Below are positions 35,796-45,028 of a stretch of 45,160 nt of DNA, piece by piece. Source of the stretch: Pseudomonadota bacterium. Its GTDB lineage: Bacteria; Pseudomonadota; Alphaproteobacteria; Reyranellales; Reyranellaceae. A program made the translations under genes and the position numbers. Under the pieces are notes generated by a model. The model made no database searches, was not told where the DNA came from, and saw nothing but the letters and a program-made list of their open reading frames with translations. Position 1 is the first letter of the stretch. Every line of letters begins with the position of its first letter. The DNA lies in contig JAIUOX010000031.1 in NCBI GenBank assembly GCA_020160955.1, positions 1-45,160 on the forward strand, read 5' to 3'.

Positions 35796-38700
35796 ATGAA
35801 TCGGACGACGTTGCTGGCCATGATCGCGGCGCTGATGCTGGGGTCGGGCGTCGCGGGTTACCTGATCGGGCGGCCGATCGAGCGCGCCGACGCGCCGCGC
35901 GTCGCCACCCCGGCCACGCCTCCCGCCCCGGCGCCCGCCGCCCCACCGGCCACGACACCGGTCACGACACCAGCGGCCCCCGCCCCCTCCCAGGCCCCTT
36001 CCCAGGCCAACGCCACCGCGCCGGTCCCGCTGCCGCAGCCGCCGGCCGCGCCGGACGAGCCGTTCGCCTATCGCCGCATCACCCTCGACAACAGCCGGCC
36101 CGAGAGCGAGGCCTGCCTGGCGTTCAACCGGCCGCTGGCCAGCGGCGGCGTGAACTACGGCGACTTCGTCACCATCGCGCCCGAGGTGAAGACCGCCCTG
36201 CGCGTGGTCGACGACAAGCTGTGCGTCGGCGGCCTGGCCTACGGCGAGACCTACAAGGTCCGGCTGCGCAGCGGCTTCCCGGGCCGCGACGGCGTCAAGC
36301 TCGACACCGACCAGGACGTCGAGGTCGCGCTGGGCGCCCGCCCGGCGGTCGTCACCCTGCCCGGCCGCGGCTTCATCCTGCCGCGCGGCAGCGCCGCCGG
36401 CCTGCCGATCACCACCGTGAACGTCTCCAGGGTCGGCCTCGCGGTCTACCGGGTGAACGAGCGCGCCATCAACGGTTTCGCGAGCGACCGCTACGACGCG
36501 ACCTATCCCGGCAGCGCGCCGGTCACCGAGTCGTGGTCGCTGTACGGCTGGCTGAACGGGACCAACGGCGCGCTGCAGTGGCGCGGCACCATGGAGGTGC
36601 GCAACGTCGCCAACCAGCCGGTCACCACCGCCTTCCCGATCCGCGAGACGGTGAAGGACTGGAAGCCCGGCAGCTACTTCGTGGTGGCGTGGGACGCCGC
36701 CCAGCCGCCGCCGCGCAACTACGACGACGACGAGGGCCGCGGCGAGGCGGCCGGCATGTGGGTGATCGACACCGACATCGCGCTCACCACCTTCACCGGC
36801 GACGACGGGCTGAACGTGTTCGCCCGGTCGCTGCAGACCGCCCAGCCGATGGCCGGCCTCGAGGTCGTGCTGCTGTCGCGCGGCAACGAGCCGATGGCCA
36901 AGGCGGTGACCGACGCGGCGGGCCGCGTGCTGTTCGCCGCCGGCTTGCTCAAGGGCCGCGGCGCGGCGCGGCCCGCCGCCGTCATGGCGTCGAACGCCGC
37001 GCAGCAGGACTTCACCCGCCTCGAGCTGGGCAAGGCGCCGTTCGACTTCTCCGACCGCGGCGTCACCGGGCGCGACCAGCCCGGGCCGGTCGACGCCTTC
37101 CTGTACACCGAGCGCGGCGTCTACCGGCCGGGCGAGACGGTGCAGCTGGTCACCCTGCTGCGCGATGCCGGGGCGGTGGCGCTGACCAACCTGCCGGTCA
37201 CGCTGGTGGTCAAGCGCCCGGACGGCAGCGAGTTCACCCGCTTCACCCAGCCGCCGGCCGCCAGCGGCGCCGTGCACCAGCCGATCGCCCTGCCGAAGTC
37301 GTCGCGCCGCGGCCGCTGGTCGGTCGCCGCCCACGTCGACCCCAAGGCGCCGCCGGTCGGTACCGTCGAGTTCTCGGTCGAGGACTTCGTGCCGGAGAAG
37401 CTCAAGGTCGAGCTGTCGTCGGCCGCGCCGCTGGTCCGGCCGAGCCAGGTCAACACGTTCGACGTCAAGGCCGACTTCCTGTACGGCGCGCCGGGCGCCA
37501 ACCTCGCGGTCGAGGGCGACCTGCGCATTACCGTCGATGCCGAGCCCTTCCCCGCCTACGCCCGCTACAGCTTCGGCTCGCAGCAGGCGCGCAAGGATTT
37601 CGAGCCGCCGTTCCTGACGCTCAAGGCCCCCGACACCGACGAGGCCGGTCGCACGCGCTTCGAGTGGGGCGGCGACCTCAAGGACACCGACCTGCCGCTG
37701 CGCGCCCAGCTGGTCGCCCGCGTGTTCGAGCCGGGCGGCGGCCGCGCCACCAAGGCCGACCTCGCGCTGCCGGTGCGCACGCGCGACGTCTATCTCGGCA
37801 TCCGGCCGACCTTCGAGGGCCGCTATGCCCGCGAGGGCGTCGAGACCGCGTTCGACCTCGTCGCGGTCGACGCCAGCGGCAAGCCGGTGGCCCGGCCCGG
37901 CGTCGAGTACCGCATCGAGCGCATCGACTGGAACTACCAGTGGTACGAGGTCGACGGCCGCTGGCGCTGGCAGTCGATCGCCAACGACCGGCTGATCACC
38001 GCCGACACGGTGGCGTTCAAGGCCGACGGCCCGACCCGCCTCTCCTTCCGCCTGGGCTGGGGCTCGCACCGCCTGACGGTGATCGACCGGCAGGCCGACA
38101 CGACCACCACCCTGCCGTTCTACGTCGGCTGGTACGGTGGCTCGGACGACGGCGAGGAGACGCCCGACACCTTGCGCGTCGCCTCCGACAAGCAGGCCTA
38201 CGCGCCGGGCGAGACGGCGCGGCTGCGCATCGAGGCGCCGTTCGCCGGCGAGGCGCTGCTGGCGATCGCCACCGACCGCGTGATCTCGACCCGCAACGTC
38301 ACGGTCCCGGCCGGCGGCACCACCATCGAGGTGCCGGTGAGCGGCGACTGGGGTCCCGGCGCCTACGCGCTGGTCACCGCCTGGCGACCGCTCGACAAGC
38401 CGGCCGACCGCGTGCCGACGCGCGCCATCGGCCTGGCATGGCTGGGACTCGAGCCCAAGCTGCGCACCCTCGACGTCAAGATTGAGGCGCCCGACAAGAT
38501 CGTGCCGCGCCAGAAGATCGAGGTCCCGGTCAAGGTCGCCAACCTCGGCGGCGAGGAAGCCTGGGTGACCCTGGCCGCCGTCGACGAGGGCATCCTGCAG
38601 CTGACGCGCTTCAAGACCCCCGACCCGGCCGCCTTCTACCTCGGCAAGCGCCGCCTCGGGGTCGCGATGCGCGACGACTACGGCCGGCTGCTCGACACGC

Positions 38701-40790
38701 GGGCCGACGACCTCGGCCGCATCCGGGTCGGCGGCGATGCCGGCGAGATCGGCGGCCTCGACGTCGTGCCGACGCGCACGGTGGCGCTGTTCAGCGGCGC
38801 GGTGAAGCTCGACGACAAGGGCGAAGCGAAGATCGCGCTGGAGGTGCCCGACTTCATCGGCCAGCTCCGGGTCATGGTCGTGGCCTACGCCAAGTCGCGC
38901 GTCGGCTCGGCCGACAAGCGGGTGTTCGTGCGCGACGCCGTCACCGCCGACGCCGTGCTGCCGCGCTTCCTCGCGCCCGACGACCGCGGCCGCCTGGCGC
39001 TGTCGCTGCACAACGTCGACGGCGCGGCCGGCGACTACCGCCTGACCGTGCAGGCGAGCGGCGCGGTGTCGCTCGACCGGCCGGTCGCCGAGACCCGCCG
39101 GCTGGCCAGCGGCCAGCGCGAACTGCTGACCTGGCCGCTGGTCGCGTCGAGCGATGCCGGCTTCGGCAAGGTCGCGGTCGAGGTCTCCGGCCCGGGCAAC
39201 TTCGCGGTGCGCCGCGAGTGGGACATCCAGGTCCGTCCCGCCCAGACGCCCAGCGCCGTCGATACCGTGTCGCAACTGGCGGCCGGTCGCGAGCTGACGC
39301 TCGACCGCAACGTGATCGCCGAGTTCGCGCCGGGCACCGCGCAGGTCGGCGTGTCGCTGACCCGCGTGCCGGGCATCGACGTCGCGGCGCTGTTGCGCGC
39401 CCTCGACAAGTACCCGTTCGGCTGCATCGAGCAGACCACCAGCCGGGCGCTGCCGCTGCTCTACTACAACGACGTCGCGCTGCTGGGCTACGGACCGTCC
39501 GACCCGCGCATCCCGGACCGCGTGCAGGAGGCGGTGTACCGCATCGTCGACATGCAGCTGCCGGACGGGTCGTTCGGCATGTGGGGTCCGTGGACGCCCG
39601 CCGCCGAGTGGCTGCAGGCCTACGCGCTCGACTTCCTGCTGCGCGCCCGCGACCAGTCGATGGCGGTGCCGGCCGCGCCGCTGCAGCGCGCGCTCGGCTG
39701 GATGAACCGCAACGCCGACAAGTTCACGCCCAACGCCCAGGCCTATGCCTGGTACGTGCTGGCGCGCGCCGGCCTCGCCGATCCCGGCCGCGTCCGCTAC
39801 TTCCAGGACAAGGACGGGGCCAACATCTCCGACGGCCTCGCCTGGGCGCAACTGGCGGCGGCGCTGAACCAGGTCGCCGAGCCGGGCCGCGCCCGGCTGG
39901 CCTTCGCCAAGGCGCGCGACATGGCCGACGCGGTCGGCCGCGGCGACTACTACGGCTCGGCGCTGCGCAACCGCGCCGCCCTGCTGGCGCTGGCCGCCGA
40001 GGCCGGCGGCCGCGAGGGCTTCGCCCAGGTCGCCAGCATCGTCGGCGAGAAGCTGGCGGCCAACGTCAACCAGACGACGACGCAGGAGCAGGCCTGGCTG
40101 GTGCTCGCCGCGCGGGCCATGAGCGGCGCCGGCGGCGACCTCGTCTACGCGCTCGACGGCGAGCGCAAGACCGCGCCGCGCGACCCGGTGACGATCAACC
40201 CGGACGCCGCCGCGATCGCCCGCGGCGTGCGCCTGCGCAACGAGGGCGACGGCGCGGTGTGGCTGCAGGTGACCGCCCGCGGCGTGCCGCGCGAGGCGCT
40301 GCCGGCCACCACCCAGGGAATCAGCGTTCAGCGCGAGTTCCTGACGCTGTCCGGCCGGCCCGCCGACCTGCGCCGGCTGCGCCAGAACGAGCGGCTGATC
40401 GTCTCGATCAGCGGCCGCAACGTCGCCGGCGGCTACCACGAGGTGGCGCTGCTCGACCTGCTGCCGGCCGGCTTCGAGATCGAGGCCGTGCTGAACGAGG
40501 AGACCGCCAAGCCGTTCGGCTTCCTCGCCAAGCTGAGCGACACCCGCATCGCCGAAGCGCGCGACGACCGCTTCTTCGCGTCCTTCAGCCTCGGCCGGCG
40601 GCCCTACCGGTCGTGGTGGGACTCCGAGGAGGAACTCAAGCAGTCGGTCAACGGCTACCACGTCGCCTACATCGTGCGGGCGGTCACCCCGGGCGCCTTC
40701 GCGCTGCCCGCGGTGAACGTGTCGGACATGTACGCGCCACGCGTCCACGGCCGCACCGCCATGGGCCGCGTCGAGATCGCGCCGCGGTGA
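35796..40790 (+). CDS. yfhM: Bacterial alpha-2-macroglobulin (YfhM-like, thioester type)
   Basis: Bacterial alpha-2-macroglobulins are periplasmic protease traps thought to protect the cell when the envelope is breached. The 1664 residues begin with a membrane helix (about 5-26) that lacks a lipobox cysteine, then a Pro/Ala/Thr-rich stalk (about 34-85), a series of MG domains (GVYRPGETV near 440, AAVDEGILQL near 927), and a thioester domain with YPFGCIEQTTSRALPLLYYN, where Cys1210 and Gln1213 would form the thioester. Length is typical. It is followed four bases later by pbpC, the standard partner. Anchoring by a helix rather than a lipid differs from E. coli YfhM. Confidence 0.95.
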   Translation: MNRTTLLAMIAALMLGSGVAGYLIGRPIERADAPRVATPATPPAPAPAAPPATTPVTTPAAPAPSQAPSQANATAPVPLPQPPAAPDEPFAYRRITLDNSRPESEACLAFNRPLASGGVNYGDFVTIAPEVKTALRVVDDKLCVGGLAYGETYKVRLRSGFPGRDGVKLDTDQDVEVALGARPAVVTLPGRGFILPRGSAAGLPITTVNVSRVGLAVYRVNERAINGFASDRYDATYPGSAPVTESWSLYGWLNGTNGALQWRGTMEVRNVANQPVTTAFPIRETVKDWKPGSYFVVAWDAAQPPPRNYDDDEGRGEAAGMWVIDTDIALTTFTGDDGLNVFARSLQTAQPMAGLEVVLLSRGNEPMAKAVTDAAGRVLFAAGLLKGRGAARPAAVMASNAAQQDFTRLELGKAPFDFSDRGVTGRDQPGPVDAFLYTERGVYRPGETVQLVTLLRDAGAVALTNLPVTLVVKRPDGSEFTRFTQPPAASGAVHQPIALPKSSRRGRWSVAAHVDPKAPPVGTVEFSVEDFVPEKLKVELSSAAPLVRPSQVNTFDVKADFLYGAPGANLAVEGDLRITVDAEPFPAYARYSFGSQQARKDFEPPFLTLKAPDTDEAGRTRFEWGGDLKDTDLPLRAQLVARVFEPGGGRATKADLALPVRTRDVYLGIRPTFEGRYAREGVETAFDLVAVDASGKPVARPGVEYRIERIDWNYQWYEVDGRWRWQSIANDRLITADTVAFKADGPTRLSFRLGWGSHRLTVIDRQADTTTTLPFYVGWYGGSDDGEETPDTLRVASDKQAYAPGETARLRIEAPFAGEALLAIATDRVISTRNVTVPAGGTTIEVPVSGDWGPGAYALVTAWRPLDKPADRVPTRAIGLAWLGLEPKLRTLDVKIEAPDKIVPRQKIEVPVKVANLGGEEAWVTLAAVDEGILQLTRFKTPDPAAFYLGKRRLGVAMRDDYGRLLDTRADDLGRIRVGGDAGEIGGLDVVPTRTVALFSGAVKLDDKGEAKIALEVPDFIGQLRVMVVAYAKSRVGSADKRVFVRDAVTADAVLPRFLAPDDRGRLALSLHNVDGAAGDYRLTVQASGAVSLDRPVAETRRLASGQRELLTWPLVASSDAGFGKVAVEVSGPGNFAVRREWDIQVRPAQTPSAVDTVSQLAAGRELTLDRNVIAEFAPGTAQVGVSLTRVPGIDVAALLRALDKYPFGCIEQTTSRALPLLYYNDVALLGYGPSDPRIPDRVQEAVYRIVDMQLPDGSFGMWGPWTPAAEWLQAYALDFLLRARDQSMAVPAAPLQRALGWMNRNADKFTPNAQAYAWYVLARAGLADPGRVRYFQDKDGANISDGLAWAQLAAALNQVAEPGRARLAFAKARDMADAVGRGDYYGSALRNRAALLALAAEAGGREGFAQVASIVGEKLAANVNQTTTQEQAWLVLAARAMSGAGGDLVYALDGERKTAPRDPVTINPDAAAIARGVRLRNEGDGAVWLQVTARGVPREALPATTQGISVQREFLTLSGRPADLRRLRQNERLIVSISGRNVAGGYHEVALLDLLPAGFEIEAVLNEETAKPFGFLAKLSDTRIAEARDDRFFASFSLGRRPYRSWWDSEEELKQSVNGYHVAYIVRAVTPGAFALPAVNVSDMYAPRVHGRTAMGRVEIAPR

Positions 40791-40794
40791 GCGC

Positions 40795-42840
40795 ATGAAC
40801 TGGCGGGGGCTCCTGGCTGGCGCGGCACTGGCGGCGACCGGGCTGGTCGCCGGGGCGCTGGCGCTCGACCGGCTGTTCCCGCCCGACCTGTCGCGCTACC
40901 GCGACCGCTCGACCGAGGTCGTCGACGCCTCGGGCCGGCTGCTGCGCGCCTTCACGACGCCGGACGGGCGGTGGCGGCTCGGCACGCGGGTCGAGGACGT
41001 CGATCCGCTCTACCTCGCGCTGCTCAAGGCCTACGAGGACCGCCGCTTCGACCGCCACCTCGGTATCGACCCGCTGGCCGCGGTGCGCGCCGCCGAGCAG
41101 TGGCTGGCCCGCGGCCGCATCGTCTCCGGCGCCTCGACCCTGTCGATGCAGGCCGCCCGCCTGCTCGAGCCGCAGCGCTTCCAGGTCCGCGACCGCAGCC
41201 TCGCCACCAAGGCCCTGCAGTCGGCGCGCGCCCTGCAGCTCGAGTGGCGCTACGGCAAGGACGAGGTGCTGGCGATCTACCTGACGCTGGCGCCGATGGG
41301 CGGCAACCTCGAGGGCGTGCGCGCCGCCTCGCTCGCCTGGTTCGGCAAGGAGCCGAAGGCGCTGAGCGCCGCCGAGGCGGCCCTGCTGGTCGCGATCCCT
41401 CAGTCGCCGGAGCGCCGCCGCCCCGACCGCGCGGCCGATCGCGCGCAGCGGGCGCGCGACCGCGTGCTGGAGCGGGGCCTCGAGCAGGGCGTGATCGACG
41501 ACGCGACCCGCGCCCTCGCGGCCAGCCGGCCGGCGCCGTCGCGCCGCCTCGCCCTGCCGATGCAGGCGCCGCACCTCGCGGCATGGTTGGCCGGCCAGTC
41601 CCCCGGCACGGTCGTGCCGACCACGATCCGAGGCGAGCTGCAGGCCGCGCTGGCGCAGCTCGCGCGCGAGGAGCGCGAGCGCACCGCCGATCGGCCCGAG
41701 ATCGCGATCGTCGCGGTCGACAACCGCAACGGCGCCGTCGTCGCGTGGCAGGCCGGCTCCGACTGGTTCGGCCGCGCCGGCCAGGTCGACCTGGTGCGCG
41801 CCCACCGCTCGCCGGGATCGGCGCTGAAGCCGTTGATCTACGCGCTGGCCTTCGACGACCGCACGCTGCACCCGGAGTCGCTGGTCGAGGACGTGCCGGT
41901 GCGCTTTCGCGACTGGCTGCCGCGCAACTTCGACCGCGACCATCAGGGCGCGGTCACGGTGCGGCGCGCCCTGCAGCAGTCGCTCAACGTGCCGGCCGTG
42001 CTGGCGCTGGAGAAGGTCGGGCCGCAGCGTTTCCTCGCGACGATGCGCACGGCCGGCGCGGCGCCGGGGCTGCCGCCGGGCGACAAGGGCGGCTCGCTGG
42101 GCCTGGCGCTCGGCAGCGCCACGATCTCGCCGCTCGAGATGGCCGGCTTCTACCTCGGCCTGGCGCGCGGCGGGCTGTTCGCCCCGCCGACGGTGCGCCG
42201 CGACGGTCCGGCGGCCGAGCCGGTGCGCCTGCTGGGACCGGCCGCCGCCTGGTACGTCGGCGACATCCTGGCCGAGGCGCCGCTGCCGGAAGGCTTCGCC
42301 ACCCTGCCGGTGGCGCTGCGCGAGCGCCGCATCGCCTTCAAGACCGGCACCTCGGCGGGCTTCCGCGACGCCTGGGCCGCCGGCTACAGCAACCACTGGA
42401 CCGTGGTGGTGTGGGTCGGCCATGCCGACGGCACGGCGCGGCCGGGCGAACTCGGCCGCCACGCCGCCCTGCCGATCCTGCTCAAGGCGTTCGGCCGCCT
42501 GCCCGCCGAGGACAATGTCGCGAGGCCCGCGCCGCCCGACGTCCTCCGCGTCGCCTCGTGGCGCGACCTGCCGGTGCGGCTGCGCACGCTCGGCCCGACC
42601 AGCGAGCCCGGCAGCCTGCGCATCGCCTACCCGCCGGCGGATGCCCGCATCGAGCTGGCGGCGCGCGAGGCGGTGCCGCTCAGCGCCCGCGGCGGCCATG
42701 GCAAGCTGCGCTGGCTGGTCGATGGCCGTCCGCTCGACGGCACCAGCTGGGTGCCGGACGGTCCGGGCGTGTCACGCGTCGCGGTGATAGACGAAGCCGG
42801 CCACTCGAGCGCGGTCGAGGTGCGGGTGGTCCGTCGCTGA
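40795..42840 (+). CDS. pbpC: Penicillin-binding protein 1C
   Basis: PBP1C is a bifunctional peptidoglycan synthase associated with alpha-2-macroglobulin and thought to repair the wall after attack. The 681 residues have an N-terminal anchor helix, the transglycosylase motif EDRRFDRHLG (81-90, Glu81 catalytic) and GASTLSMQAARLLEP, the transpeptidase SALK with Ser342, SLNVPA, and KTGTS (516-520), then a C-terminal BiPBP_C domain (about 590-681). The ATG lies four bases after the macroglobulin stop. Confidence 0.95.
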   Translation: MNWRGLLAGAALAATGLVAGALALDRLFPPDLSRYRDRSTEVVDASGRLLRAFTTPDGRWRLGTRVEDVDPLYLALLKAYEDRRFDRHLGIDPLAAVRAAEQWLARGRIVSGASTLSMQAARLLEPQRFQVRDRSLATKALQSARALQLEWRYGKDEVLAIYLTLAPMGGNLEGVRAASLAWFGKEPKALSAAEAALLVAIPQSPERRRPDRAADRAQRARDRVLERGLEQGVIDDATRALAASRPAPSRRLALPMQAPHLAAWLAGQSPGTVVPTTIRGELQAALAQLAREERERTADRPEIAIVAVDNRNGAVVAWQAGSDWFGRAGQVDLVRAHRSPGSALKPLIYALAFDDRTLHPESLVEDVPVRFRDWLPRNFDRDHQGAVTVRRALQQSLNVPAVLALEKVGPQRFLATMRTAGAAPGLPPGDKGGSLGLALGSATISPLEMAGFYLGLARGGLFAPPTVRRDGPAAEPVRLLGPAAAWYVGDILAEAPLPEGFATLPVALRERRIAFKTGTSAGFRDAWAAGYSNHWTVVVWVGHADGTARPGELGRHAALPILLKAFGRLPAEDNVARPAPPDVLRVASWRDLPVRLRTLGPTSEPGSLRIAYPPADARIELAAREAVPLSARGGHGKLRWLVDGRPLDGTSWVPDGPGVSRVAVIDEAGHSSAVEVRVVRR

Positions 42841-42845
42841 GGCCG

Positions 42846-42972
42846 AAAGGTCCCTCGCTGCGCTCGGGATGACAGTCATTCTTGTCATCCCGAACGTAGC
42901 GAGGGACCCTTCCTCAGGCCTCTCTCAGCATCGACAGTCATTCCTGTCATCCCGAGCGCAGCGAGGGACCCT
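42846..42972. repeat. Palindromic repeat cluster, copy C (pbpC convergent gap)
   Basis: One left arm (42846-42875) and two right arms (42883-42911 and 42945-42972) of the same family as copies A and B. The second right arm arose by a tandem duplication (see separate entry). The cluster fills the gap between convergent pbpC and the 99-residue gene and may act as a bidirectional transcript end. Confidence 0.9.
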
Positions 42973-42996
42973 TCCTCAGGCCCCCTTCAGCATCGC
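42873..42996. repeat. 62-bp imperfect tandem duplication
   Basis: Units 42873-42934 and 42935-42996 match at 55 of 62 positions by eye. The right unit contains the last codons and stop of the 99-residue gene; the left unit carries a decayed copy of them plus a decayed repeat arm. Confidence 0.88.
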
Positions 42997-43275
42997 CGTC
43001 GCGATCTCGTCCCACTCCTCGGCGAGGCTGGCCGTCGACTCCGGCTTGCGGGCGCGGCGGTACCAGTAGCGGGCGTTGTCGAGGTCGCCTTCCTGGCGGT
43101 GCAGGTGGGCATGGACCCAGTCGCAGTCGGCCTCGCCCTCGTGGCCCTGCACGACACCGTGGGCGGCGTCCCACTCGCCGCGCGCCGCCCGCCACAGCGC
43201 CTCGAGCGCCGGTCCGACGCCGGCCGGCGGCTCGGCCGCCGCCTTGGTCGCGCGGAACGCGGCCGCGGTCGTCAT
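42976..43275 (-). CDS. Small TPR-like protein of unknown function
   Basis: A 99-residue soluble protein with the Trp/His-rich stretch CDWVHAHLHRQEGDLDNARY and then WYRRARKP, which looks like a pair of helices of a TPR-type repeat. I recall similar proteins as conserved hypotheticals in other genomes, but no function. It overlaps the HMG-CoA lyase stop by four bases (ATGA), so the two are translationally coupled. Its final codons form part of a tandem duplication. Confidence 0.8.
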   Translation of the reverse strand: MTTAAAFRATKAAAEPPAGVGPALEALWRAARGEWDAAHGVVQGHEGEADCDWVHAHLHRQEGDLDNARYWYRRARKPESTASLAEEWDEIATAMLKGA

Positions 43276-44192
43276 GCCGCGGCCTGGGCGGCGACCTTGG
43301 CCTTCATGGCCTGCGCCACCTTCGAGGCCGGCTCGCGGCCCAGCGCCGCGCAGATGTCGCGGCCGGCCTTCGCCACCGCGTCGAGGTCGACGCCGTGGGC
43401 GATGCCGAGGCCGTTCAGCAGGTAGAGCACGTCCTCGGTGCCGACGTTGCCCGAGGCGCCCTTGGCGTAGGGGCAGCCGCCCAGCCCCGCCACCGAGGTG
43501 TCGAACACCGCGATGCCGCGCTCCATGACCGCCATGATGTTGGCCAGCGACTGGCCCCAGGTGTCGTGGAAGTGCGCCGCGATCTTGTCGCGCGGCACCT
43601 TCTCGGCCACCGCGTCGATCATGGCGACGCACTCGGCCGGCGTGCCGACGCCGATCGTGTCGCCCAGCGAGACCTCGTAGCAGCCCATGCGGAACAGCCG
43701 GTCCGACACCTCGGCCACCTTGGCCGGCGCGACCTTGCCGTCGTAGGGACAGGCGATCACGGTCGAGACGTAGCCGCGCACCTTCATGCCGTGCTTCTGC
43801 GCCGCCTCGATCACCGGGGCGAAGCGCTCGAAGCTCTCGTCGATCGAGCAGTTGGTGTTCTTGCGGCAGAACGCCTCCGAGGCCGCGGTGAAGATCGCGA
43901 TCTCCTCGCAGCGCGACTCGATGGCGCCGATCATGCCCTGCTTGTTGGGCACCAGCACCGGGTACGAGACGCCGGGCTTGCGCTGGATGCGGGCCATCAC
44001 CTCGTCGGTGCTCGCCATCTGCGGCACCCACTTGGGCGACACGAAGCTGCCGGCCTCGACCGCGACGTGGCCGGCCGCCGACAGCGCGTCGATCAGCGCC
44101 ACCTTGGTCTCGACCGGCACCGGCTTCGCCTCGTTCTGCAGGCCGTCCCGCGGCCCCATCTCGACCAGCCGCACGCGCTTTGGATAGGTCAT
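43272..44192 (-). CDS. mvaB: Hydroxymethylglutaryl-CoA lyase
   Basis: Cleaves HMG-CoA to acetoacetate and acetyl-CoA, the end of leucine breakdown. The 306 residues start with VRLVEMGPRDGLQNE (Arg15, Asp16), have CEEIAIFTAASEAF, AAHFHDTWGQ (metal histidines 207 and 209) and GLGGCPYAKGASGN with catalytic Cys240. A perfect AGGAGG lies five bases before the ATG. Isovaleryl-CoA and methylcrotonyl-CoA genes that often accompany it are not in the window; instead a transporter gene lies 32 bases upstream on the same strand. Confidence 0.95.
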   Translation of the reverse strand: MTYPKRVRLVEMGPRDGLQNEAKPVPVETKVALIDALSAAGHVAVEAGSFVSPKWVPQMASTDEVMARIQRKPGVSYPVLVPNKQGMIGAIESRCEEIAIFTAASEAFCRKNTNCSIDESFERFAPVIEAAQKHGMKVRGYVSTVIACPYDGKVAPAKVAEVSDRLFRMGCYEVSLGDTIGVGTPAECVAMIDAVAEKVPRDKIAAHFHDTWGQSLANIMAVMERGIAVFDTSVAGLGGCPYAKGASGNVGTEDVLYLLNGLGIAHGVDLDAVAKAGRDICAALGREPASKVAQAMKAKVAAQAAA

Positions 44193-44224
44193 CGTTTCCT
44201 CCTGCGGCGGAGGCTACACCGGCG

Positions 44225-45028
44225 TCAGACCAGAGTCTTCTGCAGCCGCCCGGTGCGGGCGAGGATCAGGCTCACCGCCGCCAGCGCCAGCACGGTCAGC
44301 GCGATCAGCAGCGTCGCCACCGCGGTGATCGTCGGGTTCACCTCGAGGATCAGCTCGTTGAACATCTTCTTCGGCACGGTCTCGTACTTGCCGGCGATGA
44401 ACGAGGTCACGATCACCTCGTCGAAGCTGCCGATGAAGGCGAAGATCCAGGCCGCGAAGACCGAGGGCGCGAGGTTGGGCAACACGACCTTCACGATGGT
44501 GTGGCCCCACGACGCGCCGAGGCTCCACGCCACCTGCTCGATGCGCAGGTCGAACTCGCGGATCGCCACGCCCAGCACCATCATGACCAGCGGCACGTTC
44601 AGCACCGTGTGCGCCACCACCAGCCCCAGCCACGAGCCGAGCAGGCCGATCCGGGCGAGGCCGAGGTAGAGGGCGATCGCCACGATGATGGTCGGCACGA
44701 TCAGCGGCGCCATGAAGTTGCCCTCGGCGAGATCGCGGCCGCGAAAGCTGCCGCGGCGCAGCCCGTACGCCGCCAGCCCGCCCAGCACCAGCGCCAGCAG
44801 CGACGACACCACCGCGACGATGGTCGAGGTCGCCATCGCCTCCATCCAGCGCGGGTCGCCGAAGAAGGCCTGGTACCAGCGCAGCGAGAAGCCGGGCGGC
44901 GGGAAGGTCAGCGCGCGGGCCGACGAGAACGACATCGGGATGACGATGACGATCGGCACGGTCAGGAACACCAGCCCGAACACGCCGGCGGCGGCCAGCA
45001 GGCGCCGCGACCACGGCGAGCCCGTCAT
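44225..45028 (-). CDS. ABC transporter permease, PotC-like
   Basis: Inner-membrane permease of 267 residues with about six helices and the contact motif IEQVAWSLGASWGHTIVKVVLPN. It belongs to the spermidine/putrescine importer family and overlaps the upstream permease by four bases. It is not the same as the 22378-23208 permease, so the genome has at least two such systems. Its place before HMG-CoA lyase may be chance or a shared operon; substrate unknown. Confidence 0.92.
   Translation of the reverse strand: MTGSPWSRRLLAAAGVFGLVFLTVPIVIVIPMSFSSARALTFPPPGFSLRWYQAFFGDPRWMEAMATSTIVAVVSSLLALVLGGLAAYGLRRGSFRGRDLAEGNFMAPLIVPTIIVAIALYLGLARIGLLGSWLGLVVAHTVLNVPLVMMVLGVAIREFDLRIEQVAWSLGASWGHTIVKVVLPNLAPSVFAAWIFAFIGSFDEVIVTSFIAGKYETVPKKMFNELILEVNPTITAVATLLIALTVLALAAVSLILARTGRLQKTLV

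Noticed and set aside
35733..40796. Minus-strand open frame of about 1690 codons opposite the alpha-2-macroglobulin gene
   Set aside because: Low-complexity Arg/Gly/Ala/Val-rich product with no domain; it is the GC-bias shadow of a well-supported gene.
42846..42972. CRISPR array
   Set aside because: The repeats are inverted and only two or three in number, with one 62-bp duplication; no regular spacers and no cas genes.
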